NCBI RefSeq assembly: GCF_013177635.1
Contig: NZ_CP030944.1
Span: 1,364,001 to 1,428,000 of the forward strand
Origin: Arcobacter aquimarinus
GTDB lineage: Bacteria > Campylobacterota > Campylobacteria > Campylobacterales > Arcobacteraceae
Length of the DNA stretch: 64,000 nt
Reading direction: 5' to 3'
The first letter of the stretch is position 1, and each line of letters starts with the position of its first letter. A program made the translations under genes and the position numbers. Of this stretch, positions 34,253 to 43,372 are shown piece after piece. The notes under the pieces are model-generated. The model was not told the origin of the DNA. It did not search any database and was given only the letters and a program-made list of their open reading frames with translations.

Positions 34253-34827
34253 TAAAGTAAATGCCCCATTTTCTCTTTTTTTGTTGCTAAATATTTTTCA
34301 TTGTATTTATTTGCTTCGATTATTGCTGGAATTCTTTCAACTATTTGTATTCCTAAGCTTTCAATATAATTTATTTTTTTAGGATTATTTGTAATCAATT
34401 TTAATTTTTCAACACCTAAATCTTCTAAAATATATCCAATAATAGAATAATCTCTTTCATCTTCTTTAAAACCTAATTCTAAATTAGCTTCTATTGTATT
34501 TCTTCCTTGGTCTTGCAGAGAATAAGCATTTACTTTGTTAAATAGACCAATATTTCGACCTTCTTGTTTGTGATAAATCACTAAACCACCATTTTTAGCT
34601 ATAAAATCCAATGCTAAATTTAACTGTGCTTGACAGTCGCATTTTAGGCTTCCAAGAGCATCTCCTGTTAAACATTCTGAGTGAATTCTCACATATGGAA
34701 TTTCAATTTTTTCAAAATCTTCACTCATGATTGCTAAATGTTCTTGAATACCATCTTTATATGCTTTTATCTTAAAATTTCCATGTTTTGTTGGTAATTT
34801 AGCAATATTTGACTTTTCAATATTCAT
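34252..34827 (-). CDS. ribA: GTP cyclohydrolase II
   Basis: The 191-residue enzyme opens riboflavin synthesis from GTP. The zinc ligands are in HSECLTGDALGSLKCDCQ (CxxxxxxxxxxCxC), and KQEGRNIGLFNKVNAYSLQDQG is the active-site segment. The C-terminus has LITNNPKKINYIESLGIQIVERIP. It is a stand-alone RibA without a RibB fusion. It overlaps rsmG and is divergent from hemB. Confidence 0.95.
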   Translation of the reverse strand: MNIEKSNIAKLPTKHGNFKIKAYKDGIQEHLAIMSEDFEKIEIPYVRIHSECLTGDALGSLKCDCQAQLNLALDFIAKNGGLVIYHKQEGRNIGLFNKVNAYSLQDQGRNTIEANLELGFKEDERDYSIIGYILEDLGVEKLKLITNNPKKINYIESLGIQIVERIPAIIEANKYNEKYLATKKEKMGHLL

Positions 34828-34886
34828 ATATATTTAAACCTTAAACTGTTAAAATCCAAAGATTATAACCAAAAGAGGTAAATAGA

Positions 34887-35861
34887 ATGTTTAAACGATT
34901 TAGAAGATTAAGAATTAATGAAACACTAAGAAATTTAGTACAAGAGACTGTTTTGACGCCTGATGATTTCATCTATCCATTATTTGTAAGAGAAGGTCAA
35001 AATATAAAAACTGAAGTTGCATCAATGCCTGGTGTTTATCAAATGAGTATTGATGAAATTTTAAAAGAATGTGAATATTTAGTAAGTATAAATTTAAAAT
35101 CAATTATTCTTTTTGGAATTCCTGATACTAAAGATTCAGTTGGAAGTGAATGCTTATGTGAGGAGAGTATAATTGCAAGAACTATTAAAGCAATTAAAGC
35201 AAAATTCCCTCAAATGTTTATCGTAACTGATTTATGTTTTTGTGAATATACAGACCATGGACATTGTGGTATTTTAGACCCAAAAACAGGAAGTGTTGAT
35301 AATGATAAAACATTAGAAATTTCAGCTCAACAAGTATTAGTTCATGCACGTGCAGGTGTAGATATGATTGCACCTTCAGGAATGATGGATGGAATTATTA
35401 CAACTTTAAGAAATACACTTGATGAAAATGGATTTAGAAATCTTCCAATCATGGCATATTCAACAAAATTTGCTAGTGGATATTATGGTCCATTTAGAGA
35501 TGTTGCTGAATCAACTCCAAGTTTTGGTGATAGAAGAACATATCAAATGAATCCAGCAAATAGACTTGAAGCAATTGAAGAATCACTTGAAGATGAAAAA
35601 GAAGGTGCAGATATTTTAATGGTAAAACCAGCACTTGCATTTTTAGATATTGTAAGAGATATTAGAAACCAAACAAATCTTCCTTTATGTGTTTATAACG
35701 TAAGTGGAGAGTACGCTATGCTTAAACACGCTGGAGCTCACGGATTGATTGACTATGAAAGAGTTATGATGGAAACAATGATTGCATTTAAAAGAGCGGG
35801 TGCAAATATAATCATCTCTTACCATGCAAAAGAGGTTTGCAAAATCTTAAGAAACAACTAA
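34887..35861 (+). CDS. hemB: Porphobilinogen synthase (delta-aminolevulinate dehydratase)
   Basis: The 324-residue enzyme condenses two ALA molecules in heme synthesis. Present are RRLR at the start, [17 protein letters not shown] (metal-binding Cys/His), [27 protein letters not shown] with a Schiff-base Lys, and [12 protein letters not shown] with the second Lys. A GAGGT site fixes the start. The histidine kinase gene begins 2 bases after its stop. Confidence 0.96.
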   Translation: MFKRFRRLRINETLRNLVQETVLTPDDFIYPLFVREGQNIKTEVASMPGVYQMSIDEILKECEYLVSINLKSIILFGIPDTKDSVGSECLCEESIIARTIKAIKAKFPQMFIVTDLCFCEYTDHGHCGILDPKTGSVDNDKTLEISAQQVLVHARAGVDMIAPSGMMDGIITTLRNTLDENGFRNLPIMAYSTKFASGYYGPFRDVAESTPSFGDRRTYQMNPANRLEAIEESLEDEKEGADILMVKPALAFLDIVRDIRNQTNLPLCVYNVSGEYAMLKHAGAHGLIDYERVMMETMIAFKRAGANIIISYHAKEVCKILRNN

Positions 35862-35863
35862 AA

Positions 35864-37078
35864 ATGAGCACAACTTATCAAGAAGCAATTGAAAATTCAA
35901 ATATTGTATCAAAAACTGATATAAATGGAATTATCACTTTTGTAAATGATGAGTTTTGCAAAATCTCTGGATACTCTTATGATGAATTAATAGGTCAAAA
36001 CCATAACATCGTAAGACATCCAGATGTTGAAAGTTCTAGTTTTGAACTTTTATGGAAAACTATTTTAAATAAAAAACCATATAAAGCAACTGTAAAAAAT
36101 CTTACAAAAGATGGGAAAACTGTTTACTTAAATACTACAATAACCCCTATTTTAGATGAATCTGAAAATATTATTGAATTTATTGCTATAAGATATGATG
36201 TAACTTTTGAGGTTGAGCTCAAAAAAAGTTTAGAGCAAAAAGAAAAAGAGCTTGAAGAGTTAAATCAAAATCTAGAATTAAAAGTAAAAGAACAAACTAA
36301 ACAACTAAAAGACTTAAACAAAACTTTAGAAAAAAGAGTTCAAGAAGAGATAGCTAAAAATGATGAGAAACAAAAACTTCTTTTTTGGCAATCAAGAATG
36401 GCAAGTTTAGGACAAATGATAGGGAATATTGCCCATCAATGGAGACAACCTCTAACTGAGTTAAATCTTACTTTATTTAATATGAAAAAAGCCTCTTTAA
36501 AAAAAGATGAAAAAAAAGTTGAAGAGTTATATAAAGAGAGTAAAAATCTAATTTCAAGTATGTCAACAACTATTGAAGATTTTATGAACTTTTTTGACCC
36601 TAAAAAAGAGAAAAAAAGTTTTGAGATAAAAGATAGTATCAATGAAGCATTAACTATTATGAAAAAATTAATCCAACAAGAAAATATAAAAATCAAGGTT
36701 GATGTTCCAACAAACTACAAAGTTTTAGGTGTTTCAAATGAACTATCACAAGTTATAATAAATCTAATTCAAAATGCGAAAGATGCTTTTAAAACAAATG
36801 GTATAGAAGATAAAAATATTTTAATAACTCTAAAAGAAAATTTAGACCAAAAATATCTTCTACTTGAGATTGAAGATAATGCAGGTGGAATTAAAGAAGA
36901 AAACTTAGATTCTATCTTTGAACCTTACTTTACAACAAAACATAAATCACAAGGCACTGGACTTGGATTATTTATGTCAAAAATGATTGTAGAAAAGAGT
37001 TTAGAAGGAACTTTGAGCCATAAAAATAGTGAAAATGGCTCAATCTTTACAATAACAATTTCAAATGAGAAAGAGTAA
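35864..37078 (+). CDS. PAS-domain soluble histidine kinase
   Basis: I use the ATG at 35864 (MSTTYQEAIENSN); the longer frame begins inside hemB at a TTG. The product of 404 residues has an Aer-like PAS domain (FCKISGYSYDELIGQNHNIVRHPDV, TPILDESENIIEFIAIRYDVT), a coiled coil (about 115-175), then a kinase core with IAHQWRQPLTELNL (His191) and NLIQNAKDAF, DNAGGI and GTGLGLFMSKMI. There is no membrane helix, so it senses inside the cell. It is transcribed with the next response regulator. Confidence 0.9.
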   Translation: MSTTYQEAIENSNIVSKTDINGIITFVNDEFCKISGYSYDELIGQNHNIVRHPDVESSSFELLWKTILNKKPYKATVKNLTKDGKTVYLNTTITPILDESENIIEFIAIRYDVTFEVELKKSLEQKEKELEELNQNLELKVKEQTKQLKDLNKTLEKRVQEEIAKNDEKQKLLFWQSRMASLGQMIGNIAHQWRQPLTELNLTLFNMKKASLKKDEKKVEELYKESKNLISSMSTTIEDFMNFFDPKKEKKSFEIKDSINEALTIMKKLIQQENIKIKVDVPTNYKVLGVSNELSQVIINLIQNAKDAFKTNGIEDKNILITLKENLDQKYLLLEIEDNAGGIKEENLDSIFEPYFTTKHKSQGTGLGLFMSKMIVEKSLEGTLSHKNSENGSIFTITISNEKE

Positions 37079-37080
37079 AA

Positions 37081-37758
37081 ATGCAAGATATATTAAAAAC
37101 TCTAAAAATCTTAATAGTTGAAGATGAAAAAAGGTTAGCCCAACTTTTAAAAGAGGCTATAAGTGATTCATTTTACAAAGTAGTTATTGCAAAAGATGGA
37201 GTTGAGGGTCTTAAAAAATATAAAACTTTTAAACCTGATATTATAATCACTGATATTATGATGCCAAAACTTGATGGTTTGGACATGACTATAAAAATCA
37301 AAGAGATTGATTCTACTATTCCAATTATTATATTGAGTGCACACTCAGATAAAGAAAAACTTCTAAAAGCTATAGATGTTGGTATAAATAAATATTTTAT
37401 CAAACCTTTTGACCCAGATGAGGTAATAGAACATATAAAAAAGCTCTCAACAAAAATAGAAAAACAAAAGATTTCAATATTAAAAGATGATTTTGTTTTT
37501 GATAACAATAGCTTTTCTTTACATAAAAATGAACTATTAATAAATCTAACAAAAAGGGAAAAAGAGTTTATATATCTTCTTATAAAAAACAAAAACTCAA
37601 TAGTTAAAACCCAAACTATAAAAACTTCTCTTTGGAATGAAGAGGTAAATGATGAAAGATTAAGAACTTTTATAAAACGATTACGTCTAAAAACTTCTAA
37701 AGATTTGATAGAAAATATTTCAGGACAAGGTTATTTAATTTCTGTATTGAATAGTTAG
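37081..37758 (+). CDS. OmpR-family response regulator
   Basis: The 225-residue regulator has a receiver domain (IVEDEKRLAQLL, ITDIMMPKLDGLDMT with the phospho-Asp, LSAHSD, KPFDPDEV) and a winged helix (INLTKREKEFIYLLIKNKNSIV, RLRTFIKRLRLKT, SGQGYLISV). It starts 2 bases after the kinase. Its 3' end overlaps nrdG on the other strand by 24 bases. Confidence 0.9.
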   Translation: MQDILKTLKILIVEDEKRLAQLLKEAISDSFYKVVIAKDGVEGLKKYKTFKPDIIITDIMMPKLDGLDMTIKIKEIDSTIPIIILSAHSDKEKLLKAIDVGINKYFIKPFDPDEVIEHIKKLSTKIEKQKISILKDDFVFDNNSFSLHKNELLINLTKREKEFIYLLIKNKNSIVKTQTIKTSLWNEEVNDERLRTFIKRLRLKTSKDLIENISGQGYLISVLNS

Positions 37759-38439
37759 ATTTTTACTATCAATTAAACTTTTATCTATAGCCCTACTTTT
37801 TTTGATATTTCCTATATTTGATGAGGTTTCTATAAAATTTTGTAAATAGTAAATACCTTTATAATCTAAACAACTAATAGTTTTTATCATATCATTTATA
37901 TCTTTTTCATCTAAAAGCCTTGTATTTATCGTAGTTCTTAGTTCAAAATCAAAACCTATTTTTATTAGATATTTTATAGTAACTATAACTTTTTCATAAA
38001 AATTTGTAGCTGTAATTTGAAAAAATTTATATTTTGGTGCTTTAAAATCAATAGCTATAAAATCAACTAAACCTTTTTTTGTTAGATTTTTTACTAGATT
38101 TAGATTTGTTCCATTTGTATCAAGTTTTATTTTAAAACCTAACTCTTTTATCTTTTTACAAAAGATTTCTAAGTCATATAAACTAGCTTCTCCACCACTT
38201 AAAACAACTGCATCAAGTAAACCAACCCTTGATTTTAAAAACTCTAAAATCTCAGAAAAACTATAATTTCCCTTTTTTGTATAAACTAAACTATTATTAT
38301 AACAATACAAACATCTAAAATTACACTTTATAAACCAGATTATGCATGATATTTGTCCTACATAATCTGTCGTTGTAAATTTTGTAAAATCATAAATTAG
38401 TTTTTGATTCAGTAAATTTAACTCTTTGTTTATGTTCAC
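37735..38439 (-). CDS. nrdG: Anaerobic ribonucleotide reductase activase NrdG
   Basis: The 234-residue radical-SAM enzyme makes the glycyl radical of class III ribonucleotide reductase. The 4Fe-4S motif is CNFRCLYCYN (CxxxCxxC, about residues 39-46) and the SAM-binding part contains VVLSGGEASLYD and KLDTNGTN. It starts at ATG after AAGGTG. It overlaps the small glycyl-radical gene by 50 bases in another frame. This close packing fits activase and radical domain being made together. Confidence 0.9.
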   Translation of the reverse strand: MNINKELNLLNQKLIYDFTKFTTTDYVGQISCIIWFIKCNFRCLYCYNNSLVYTKKGNYSFSEILEFLKSRVGLLDAVVLSGGEASLYDLEIFCKKIKELGFKIKLDTNGTNLNLVKNLTKKGLVDFIAIDFKAPKYKFFQITATNFYEKVIVTIKYLIKIGFDFELRTTINTRLLDEKDINDMIKTISCLDYKGIYYLQNFIETSSNIGNIKKSRAIDKSLIDSKNLTIQYRN

Positions 38440-38554
38440 CTTTTTTTCCTATATTAAAGCTTTCAATTGGTCTATGATAACCCATAACTCTAGTATATAT
38501 TATACATTTAGTTCTTTTTTGGCTATTTTTCTCAAGCAATTCTTGATTTGTCAT
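38390..38554 (-). CDS. Separate glycyl-radical domain of class III ribonucleotide reductase (54 aa)
   Basis: The product contains TRVMGYHRPIESFNIGKK (residues 21-38) and RVKF, which is the C-terminal block normally fused to NrdD (SRVxGYxRPxxxWNxGKxxEF). Gly25 would carry the radical. The gene has its own ATG after AAGGAG at 7 bases, and its frame is closed by TAA two codons before the ATG, so it is not simply nrdD with an error. It overlaps nrdD by 23 bases and nrdG by 50. The large NrdD ends after CPKC and lacks this motif. I infer a two-piece reductase, similar in logic to GrcA for pyruvate formate-lyase. Confidence 0.85.
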   Translation of the reverse strand: MTNQELLEKNSQKRTKCIIYTRVMGYHRPIESFNIGKKGEHKQRVKFTESKTNL

Positions 38555-40646
38555 CTTTTAACTCCTTTTTTAAAATCTCTTCATCACATTTTGGGCAAAA
38601 CTCATGCTCACCCTCAATATATCCATGAATTTCACAAATAGAAAATACAGGAGTTACTGTTATATAAGGCAATCTAAAATTTGAAATTACATTTTTTACA
38701 AATTTTCTACAAGCTTCTGTTGATGAGATTTTTTCTCTCATATAAAGATGAAGTACTGTTCCACCAGTATATTTACATTGTAACTCATCTTGTAACTCTA
38801 AGGCTTCAAATGGGTCTTCAGTAAAATCAACAGGAAGTTGTGAAGAGTTGGTATAATAGATATTTTTATCAAAGCCAGCTTGAATAATATCTTTGTATCT
38901 TTTTTTATCCTCTTTTGCAAATCTATAAGTAGTTCCTTCAGCTGGTGTTGCTTCAAGATTATATAAATTTCCTGTTTCTTCTTGAAATTTGAGCATTTTA
39001 TCTCTCATAAAATCTAATATTTCAATACAAAATTGATTTCCTATTTTTGTAGAAATATTAATATTTTCTCCAAAATAGTTTTTTAACATCTCATTCATAC
39101 CATTTACTCCAATAGTTGAAAAATGGTTGTTAAAACTCTTTAAATACCTTTTTGTATAAGGATAAAGTCCTCTTTCATACATACTATTTATAAATTTACG
39201 TTTTATTTCTAGACTCTCTTTTGCTAAATCCATCAACTCTTCTAATCTTTTTAATAAACCATTTATATCATTTTTATATAAGTATCCAAGTCTTGCCATA
39301 TTAATTGTAACAACTCCAATACTTCCAGTCATTTCAGCACTACCAAACAAACCTCCACCTCGTTTTAGAAGTTCTCTTAAATCAAGTTGCAATCTACAAC
39401 ACATACTTCTTACATGTCCTGGTTTGTATGCATGAATATTTTCTATCAAATTCCCTTTTTCATCTTTTTTATATTGACTTCCTATAAAATTTTGAAAATA
39501 AGAACTTCCTATTTTTGCAGTATTTTCAAAAAGTAAATCTGTATTTTCTCCATACCAATCAAACTCTTCAGTTATATTTACTGTTGGAATTGGAAAAGTA
39601 AAAGGTTGTCCTGTTTTATCACCTTGTGTCATTATTTCATAATAGGCTTTATTTATTAAATTCATCTCTTTTTGAAAATCTTTATAAGTTAACTGTTCAA
39701 ATGAAGTTAAACCTTTTTTTTGAATCTCTAAAAGTAGTTCTTCATCATAAAAGTTTTTAAATAGATGTTTTTGATTTCTTGTTGGAATTTGCTCTTTCAA
39801 ATCACTTGGAACCGTCCAATCAATAGTAATATTTGTAAAAGGACTTTGTCCCCAACGTGCAGGAACGTTAAGATTGTAAATAAAACTTCTAATTGCTTTT
39901 TTTATCTCTTTATATTCAAGTTTATCTTTGAAAACATAAGGAGCAAGATATGTATCAAAAGAGCTAAAAGCTTGAGCTCCTGCCCATTCACTTTGAAGTA
40001 TTCCTAAAAAATTTGCCATTTGACCTAAAGCTTCTCTAAAATGATTTGGTGCATCACTTTCTACTCTTCCTCTCACCTTATTAAATCCTTCATCAAGGAG
40101 AAGTCTTAAACTCCAACCAGCACAATATCCACTCAAACAATCCAAATCATGTATATGATAATCACCATTTCTATGGGCGTATCCTTGCTCTTTAGTGTAG
40201 ATTTTATCAAGCCAATAATTTGCTATTATTTTTCCAGCACTATTATTTATAAGTCCAGCGTGAGAATATCCTGTATTTGAATTTGCTTTTATTCTCCAAT
40301 CACTTCCAGATATATACTCTTGTATTGTTTGTGTTGAGTTTATATATGTTGTATCATCATTTATCTGTAAAATTTGTTCTCTTTGGATTTTATGGAGATG
40401 TCTATATAAAATAAAAGATTTCATAACTTCAAAATATCTAGCTTTAAATAACTCTTTTTCAATAATATCTTGAATATCCTCAACAGCAACTACTCTTTTA
40501 CACTTTAATTCAAATAGAACATTAAAAAATACCGAAATATCATATTTGTTATTTACACTTTTAAAAGCCTTTTTTATGGCATCTTCTATTTTATAAGATT
40601 CAAATTTTTGTTTAGTTCCATCTCTTTTTAGTATTTCAACAATCAT
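38532..40646 (-). CDS. nrdD: Anaerobic ribonucleoside-triphosphate reductase large chain (NrdD without glycyl-radical tail)
   Basis: The 704-residue class III reductase has an N-terminal ATP-cone (VEILKRDGTKQKFESYKIEDAI). The catalytic barrel includes HIHDLDCLSGYCAGWSLRLLLDEGF, VRSMCCRLQLDLRELLKRGGGLFG and LEATPAEGTTYRFA. It ends SICEIHGYIEGEHEFCPKCDEEILKK and a short charged tail. The usual RVxGY radical motif that should follow is absent here and is found on the next gene. It is divergent from argF across a region with a strong palindrome. Confidence 0.92.
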   Translation of the reverse strand: MIVEILKRDGTKQKFESYKIEDAIKKAFKSVNNKYDISVFFNVLFELKCKRVVAVEDIQDIIEKELFKARYFEVMKSFILYRHLHKIQREQILQINDDTTYINSTQTIQEYISGSDWRIKANSNTGYSHAGLINNSAGKIIANYWLDKIYTKEQGYAHRNGDYHIHDLDCLSGYCAGWSLRLLLDEGFNKVRGRVESDAPNHFREALGQMANFLGILQSEWAGAQAFSSFDTYLAPYVFKDKLEYKEIKKAIRSFIYNLNVPARWGQSPFTNITIDWTVPSDLKEQIPTRNQKHLFKNFYDEELLLEIQKKGLTSFEQLTYKDFQKEMNLINKAYYEIMTQGDKTGQPFTFPIPTVNITEEFDWYGENTDLLFENTAKIGSSYFQNFIGSQYKKDEKGNLIENIHAYKPGHVRSMCCRLQLDLRELLKRGGGLFGSAEMTGSIGVVTINMARLGYLYKNDINGLLKRLEELMDLAKESLEIKRKFINSMYERGLYPYTKRYLKSFNNHFSTIGVNGMNEMLKNYFGENINISTKIGNQFCIEILDFMRDKMLKFQEETGNLYNLEATPAEGTTYRFAKEDKKRYKDIIQAGFDKNIYYTNSSQLPVDFTEDPFEALELQDELQCKYTGGTVLHLYMREKISSTEACRKFVKNVISNFRLPYITVTPVFSICEIHGYIEGEHEFCPKCDEEILKKELKDDKSRIA

Positions 40647-40678
40647 TTTTCTTTCCTTATGTAATTGTTTTGTAATTC

Positions 40679-40742
40679 TATGGGAGTTGTTCTTAATGAC
40701 TAATAAGCACTTTTGTCACAAAAGTGTCATTTTATGGGAGTT
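40679..40742. promoter_or_regulatory. Palindrome flanked by direct repeats upstream of nrdD
   Basis: CACTTTTGT (40708-40716), C, ACAAAAGTG (40718-40726) is a perfect 9-bp inverted repeat. TATGGGAGTT occurs on both sides (40679-40688 and 40733-40742). It lies between nrdD and argF. It does not fit the NrdR box consensus; an anaerobic regulator of the CRP/FNR sort is possible. The rest of the 213-base gap holds no gene. Confidence 0.5.
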
Positions 40743-40859
40743 TTTAAAATTCAAATTTTTAAATTGGATATTTTTCATAGGTATTTTTTATAATTTTTAA
40801 GAATTTCTAAAGTTAAATTAAATAGAATGTTTGTTTTTATTAATTACAGAGGAAATAAA

Positions 40860-41789
40860 ATGAGACACTTCTTAACATTAGCTGACTATTCAAAAGAGGA
40901 AATCTTAGAAATACTTGCTTTAGCTAAACAAATCAAAGATGAAACCAAACGAAGAGAATTTAAAGATTATATGCCTAAAAAAACATTAGGTATGATTTTT
41001 GAAAAAAGCTCTACTAGAACAAGAGTATCTTTTGAAACGGGGATTTATCAGTTAGGTGGTATTGGTTTATTTCTTTCATCAAATGATATCCAATTAGGTA
41101 GAGGTGAACCTATGAGTGATACATCTAGAGTAATTTCTAGAATGGTAGATATGGTGATGATTAGAACTTTTGAACAATCTAAAATTGAAGAATTTGCAAA
41201 ATATTCAAAAGTTCCTGTAATAAATGGTTTAACAAATGAATACCACCCTGTTCAACTTATGGCTGATTATATGACTATCCAAGAAGCTGGTCTAACTGAA
41301 GATTTAGTTGTTGCTTATGTTGGTGATGGTAATAATATGGCTCATTCATGGCTAAATATGGCTGCAAAACTTGGTTTTGAACTTAGAATTGCAACGCCTA
41401 AAGGTTATGAAGTAGATGCAAATATTTTAGAAAAAGCTCTTGAAATGGCAAAAAATAGTGGTGCAAAAATCATTATAACAAATGACCCAAAAGAGGCTAT
41501 TAAAGACTCAACAGTTGTTACAACAGATACTTGGGTTTCTATGGGTCAAGAAGATGAAAAAGAGAAAAGAGTAAAAGATTTTGCTGGTTATATGGTTGAT
41601 AGTGAAATGATGAAATTAGCACAAGAAAAAGCTATTTTCTTACATTGTTTACCTGCATATAGAGGCTATGAAGTTAGTGATGAAGTAATGGAAAGTTCTC
41701 AAAGTCTTATTTTTGAAGAAGCTGAAAATAGATTACATGCACAAAAAGGTGTAATGGTTTGGCTTGATAGAAAAAGAGATGAAAAATAA
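40860..41789 (+). CDS. argF: Ornithine carbamoyltransferase
   Basis: The enzyme has about 309 residues and makes citrulline from ornithine and carbamoyl phosphate. I use the ATG at 40860 ([14 protein letters not shown]), which follows GAGGAA; a longer frame from 40827 adds an unlikely tail. Motifs are [13 protein letters not shown] (carbamoyl phosphate), [26 protein letters not shown] and [13 protein letters not shown]. hemN starts inside its stop (TAATG). Confidence 0.95.
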   Translation: MRHFLTLADYSKEEILEILALAKQIKDETKRREFKDYMPKKTLGMIFEKSSTRTRVSFETGIYQLGGIGLFLSSNDIQLGRGEPMSDTSRVISRMVDMVMIRTFEQSKIEEFAKYSKVPVINGLTNEYHPVQLMADYMTIQEAGLTEDLVVAYVGDGNNMAHSWLNMAAKLGFELRIATPKGYEVDANILEKALEMAKNSGAKIIITNDPKEAIKDSTVVTTDTWVSMGQEDEKEKRVKDFAGYMVDSEMMKLAQEKAIFLHCLPAYRGYEVSDEVMESSQSLIFEEAENRLHAQKGVMVWLDRKRDEK

Positions 41790-43156
41790 TGATAGATTTT
41801 GTTAAATTTATCAAATATTCAAAACCAGGACCTAGATATACTTCATATCCAACAGCCCCTGAATTTAGTGAAACTTTCACACAAGAAGATTTAAAAGAGT
41901 ATTACAAAAATCAAAGTGATGATAGAGCTTTATCACTTTATATTCATATGCCATTTTGTAGAAGTGCATGTTATTTTTGTGGTTGTAATACAATTTTTAC
42001 TTCAAAAGAAGATAAAAAAACTAGATATATTGAGTATTTAAAAAAAGAATTAAATATCTTAAAAAATCATCTAAATACAAAAAGAGTTGTAACGCAAATG
42101 CATTTTGGAGGAGGAACACCTACATATTTTTCTCCTTCTCAATTAGAAGAAGTTATAACTGTAATTAAAGAGATTTTTCCAAATTTTAGTTCTGATGCAG
42201 AAATCTCTTGTGAAGTAGACCCAAGATATTTTACTGTTGAACATATGAATGTTTTAAAAGCTGGTGGTTGTAATCGTTTGAGTTTTGGAGTTCAAGATTT
42301 AGATGAAGAAGTTCAAAAAACTATTCATAGAATTCAACCTTTTGAATTAACTCAAAATGTTATAAAAATTGCAAGAGAAGCTGGAATTCACTCTGTAAAT
42401 ACTGACTTAATTTATGGATTACCACATCAAACTAAAGAAAGTTTCAAAAAAACTTTAGAAAAGATGATTACACTTAATACTGATAGATTTGCAGTATTTA
42501 ATTATGCTCATGTTCCTTGGCTTATGAAGACTATGAGAAAATTTGATGAAACAACTTTTCCACAACCTCAAGAAAAACTAGAGATGTTAAAAGATACTAT
42601 TGATTTCTTTACATCAAACGGTTATAAAATGGTTGGAATGGACCACTTTGCAAAACCAGAAGATGAATTATTTAAAGCAATTGAAAAAGGTGAATTACAT
42701 AGAAATTTTCAAGGATATACAACTAAAGGTGGAGCTGATTTAATAGGAATTGGACTTACATCTATTGGAAATGGTGTTGATTATTATGCGCAAAATTTCA
42801 AAGACTTAGAGCCTTGGGAAAATGCAATTGATAATGGAGATTTACCAGTATTTAAAGGTTATAGATTAAGTGATGATGACCAATTAAGACAATTTGTAAT
42901 CATGGAACTTATGAGTAACTTCTCTTTGAATATAAAAAGAGTTGAAGAACAATTTAAAATAGACTTTAAAGATTATTTTAGTGATGCACTAGAAGCTTTA
43001 AAAGAGTTTGAAGATGCGCAACTTCTAAAAATAAGTGATGATAAAATTGAAGTTTCACAAACAGGAACTATGCTTATTAGAAATATTTGTATGCCATTTG
43101 ATGCATATTTAAATAAAATTCCTGAAGAAAAAAGAAGATTTTCTAAAACTATTTAA
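41789..43156 (+). CDS. hemN: Oxygen-independent coproporphyrinogen III oxidase
   Basis: The 455-residue radical-SAM enzyme decarboxylates coproporphyrinogen III without oxygen. The Fe-S motif is CRSACYFCGCN (CxxxCxxC with the HemN extra Cys). Others are PGPRYTSYPTAPEF, MHFGGGTPTYFSP, CEVDPRY, DLIYGLPHQTKESF and FQGYTTKGGADLIGIG. The PGPRYTSYPT opening separates true HemN from HemW. A hairpin follows the stop. Confidence 0.94.
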   Translation: MIDFVKFIKYSKPGPRYTSYPTAPEFSETFTQEDLKEYYKNQSDDRALSLYIHMPFCRSACYFCGCNTIFTSKEDKKTRYIEYLKKELNILKNHLNTKRVVTQMHFGGGTPTYFSPSQLEEVITVIKEIFPNFSSDAEISCEVDPRYFTVEHMNVLKAGGCNRLSFGVQDLDEEVQKTIHRIQPFELTQNVIKIAREAGIHSVNTDLIYGLPHQTKESFKKTLEKMITLNTDRFAVFNYAHVPWLMKTMRKFDETTFPQPQEKLEMLKDTIDFFTSNGYKMVGMDHFAKPEDELFKAIEKGELHRNFQGYTTKGGADLIGIGLTSIGNGVDYYAQNFKDLEPWENAIDNGDLPVFKGYRLSDDDQLRQFVIMELMSNFSLNIKRVEEQFKIDFKDYFSDALEALKEFEDAQLLKISDDKIEVSQTGTMLIRNICMPFDAYLNKIPEEKRRFSKTI

Positions 43157-43176
43157 AAGTAGCATTTGCTACTTTT
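43155..43176 (+). terminator. Terminator after hemN
   Basis: AAAAGTAGC (43155-43163), loop ATTT, GCTACTTTT (43168-43176) followed by more T. It overlaps both convergent stop codons. Confidence 0.8.
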
Positions 43177-43372
43177 TTACTCTTTGTCCTCTTCCAAAAA
43201 CCAAATATAACAGAGCTCCTAAAATAGGAAAACAAATGATTACTATTATCCAAATAATTTTATTATAACCTGTAAACTCATGTCTTAAAATATCTATTAA
43301 AATATAAATATATAAAACGAAAGAGAAAACTACAAATATCATCAAAAAAGAAGAGACTAAAATTCCTGTCAT
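43169..43372 (-). CDS. Small membrane protein with PLDc_N domain
   Basis: The 67-residue protein has two membrane helices and the PLDc_N signature (YIYILIDILRHEFTGYNKIIWIIVIICFPILGALLYLVFG). This domain is found at the start of cardiolipin synthases and also alone. It follows lpxK with the ATG at its stop. Function unknown; a membrane role is likely. Confidence 0.85.
   Translation of the reverse strand: MTGILVSSFLMIFVVFSFVLYIYILIDILRHEFTGYNKIIWIIVIICFPILGALLYLVFGRGQRVKK

Noticed and set aside
38532-38554. Sequencing error that split nrdD
   Set aside because: The downstream frame has its own strong ribosome site and start, and an in-frame stop lies just before that start, so one indel would not join the two frames cleanly as a normal NrdD.
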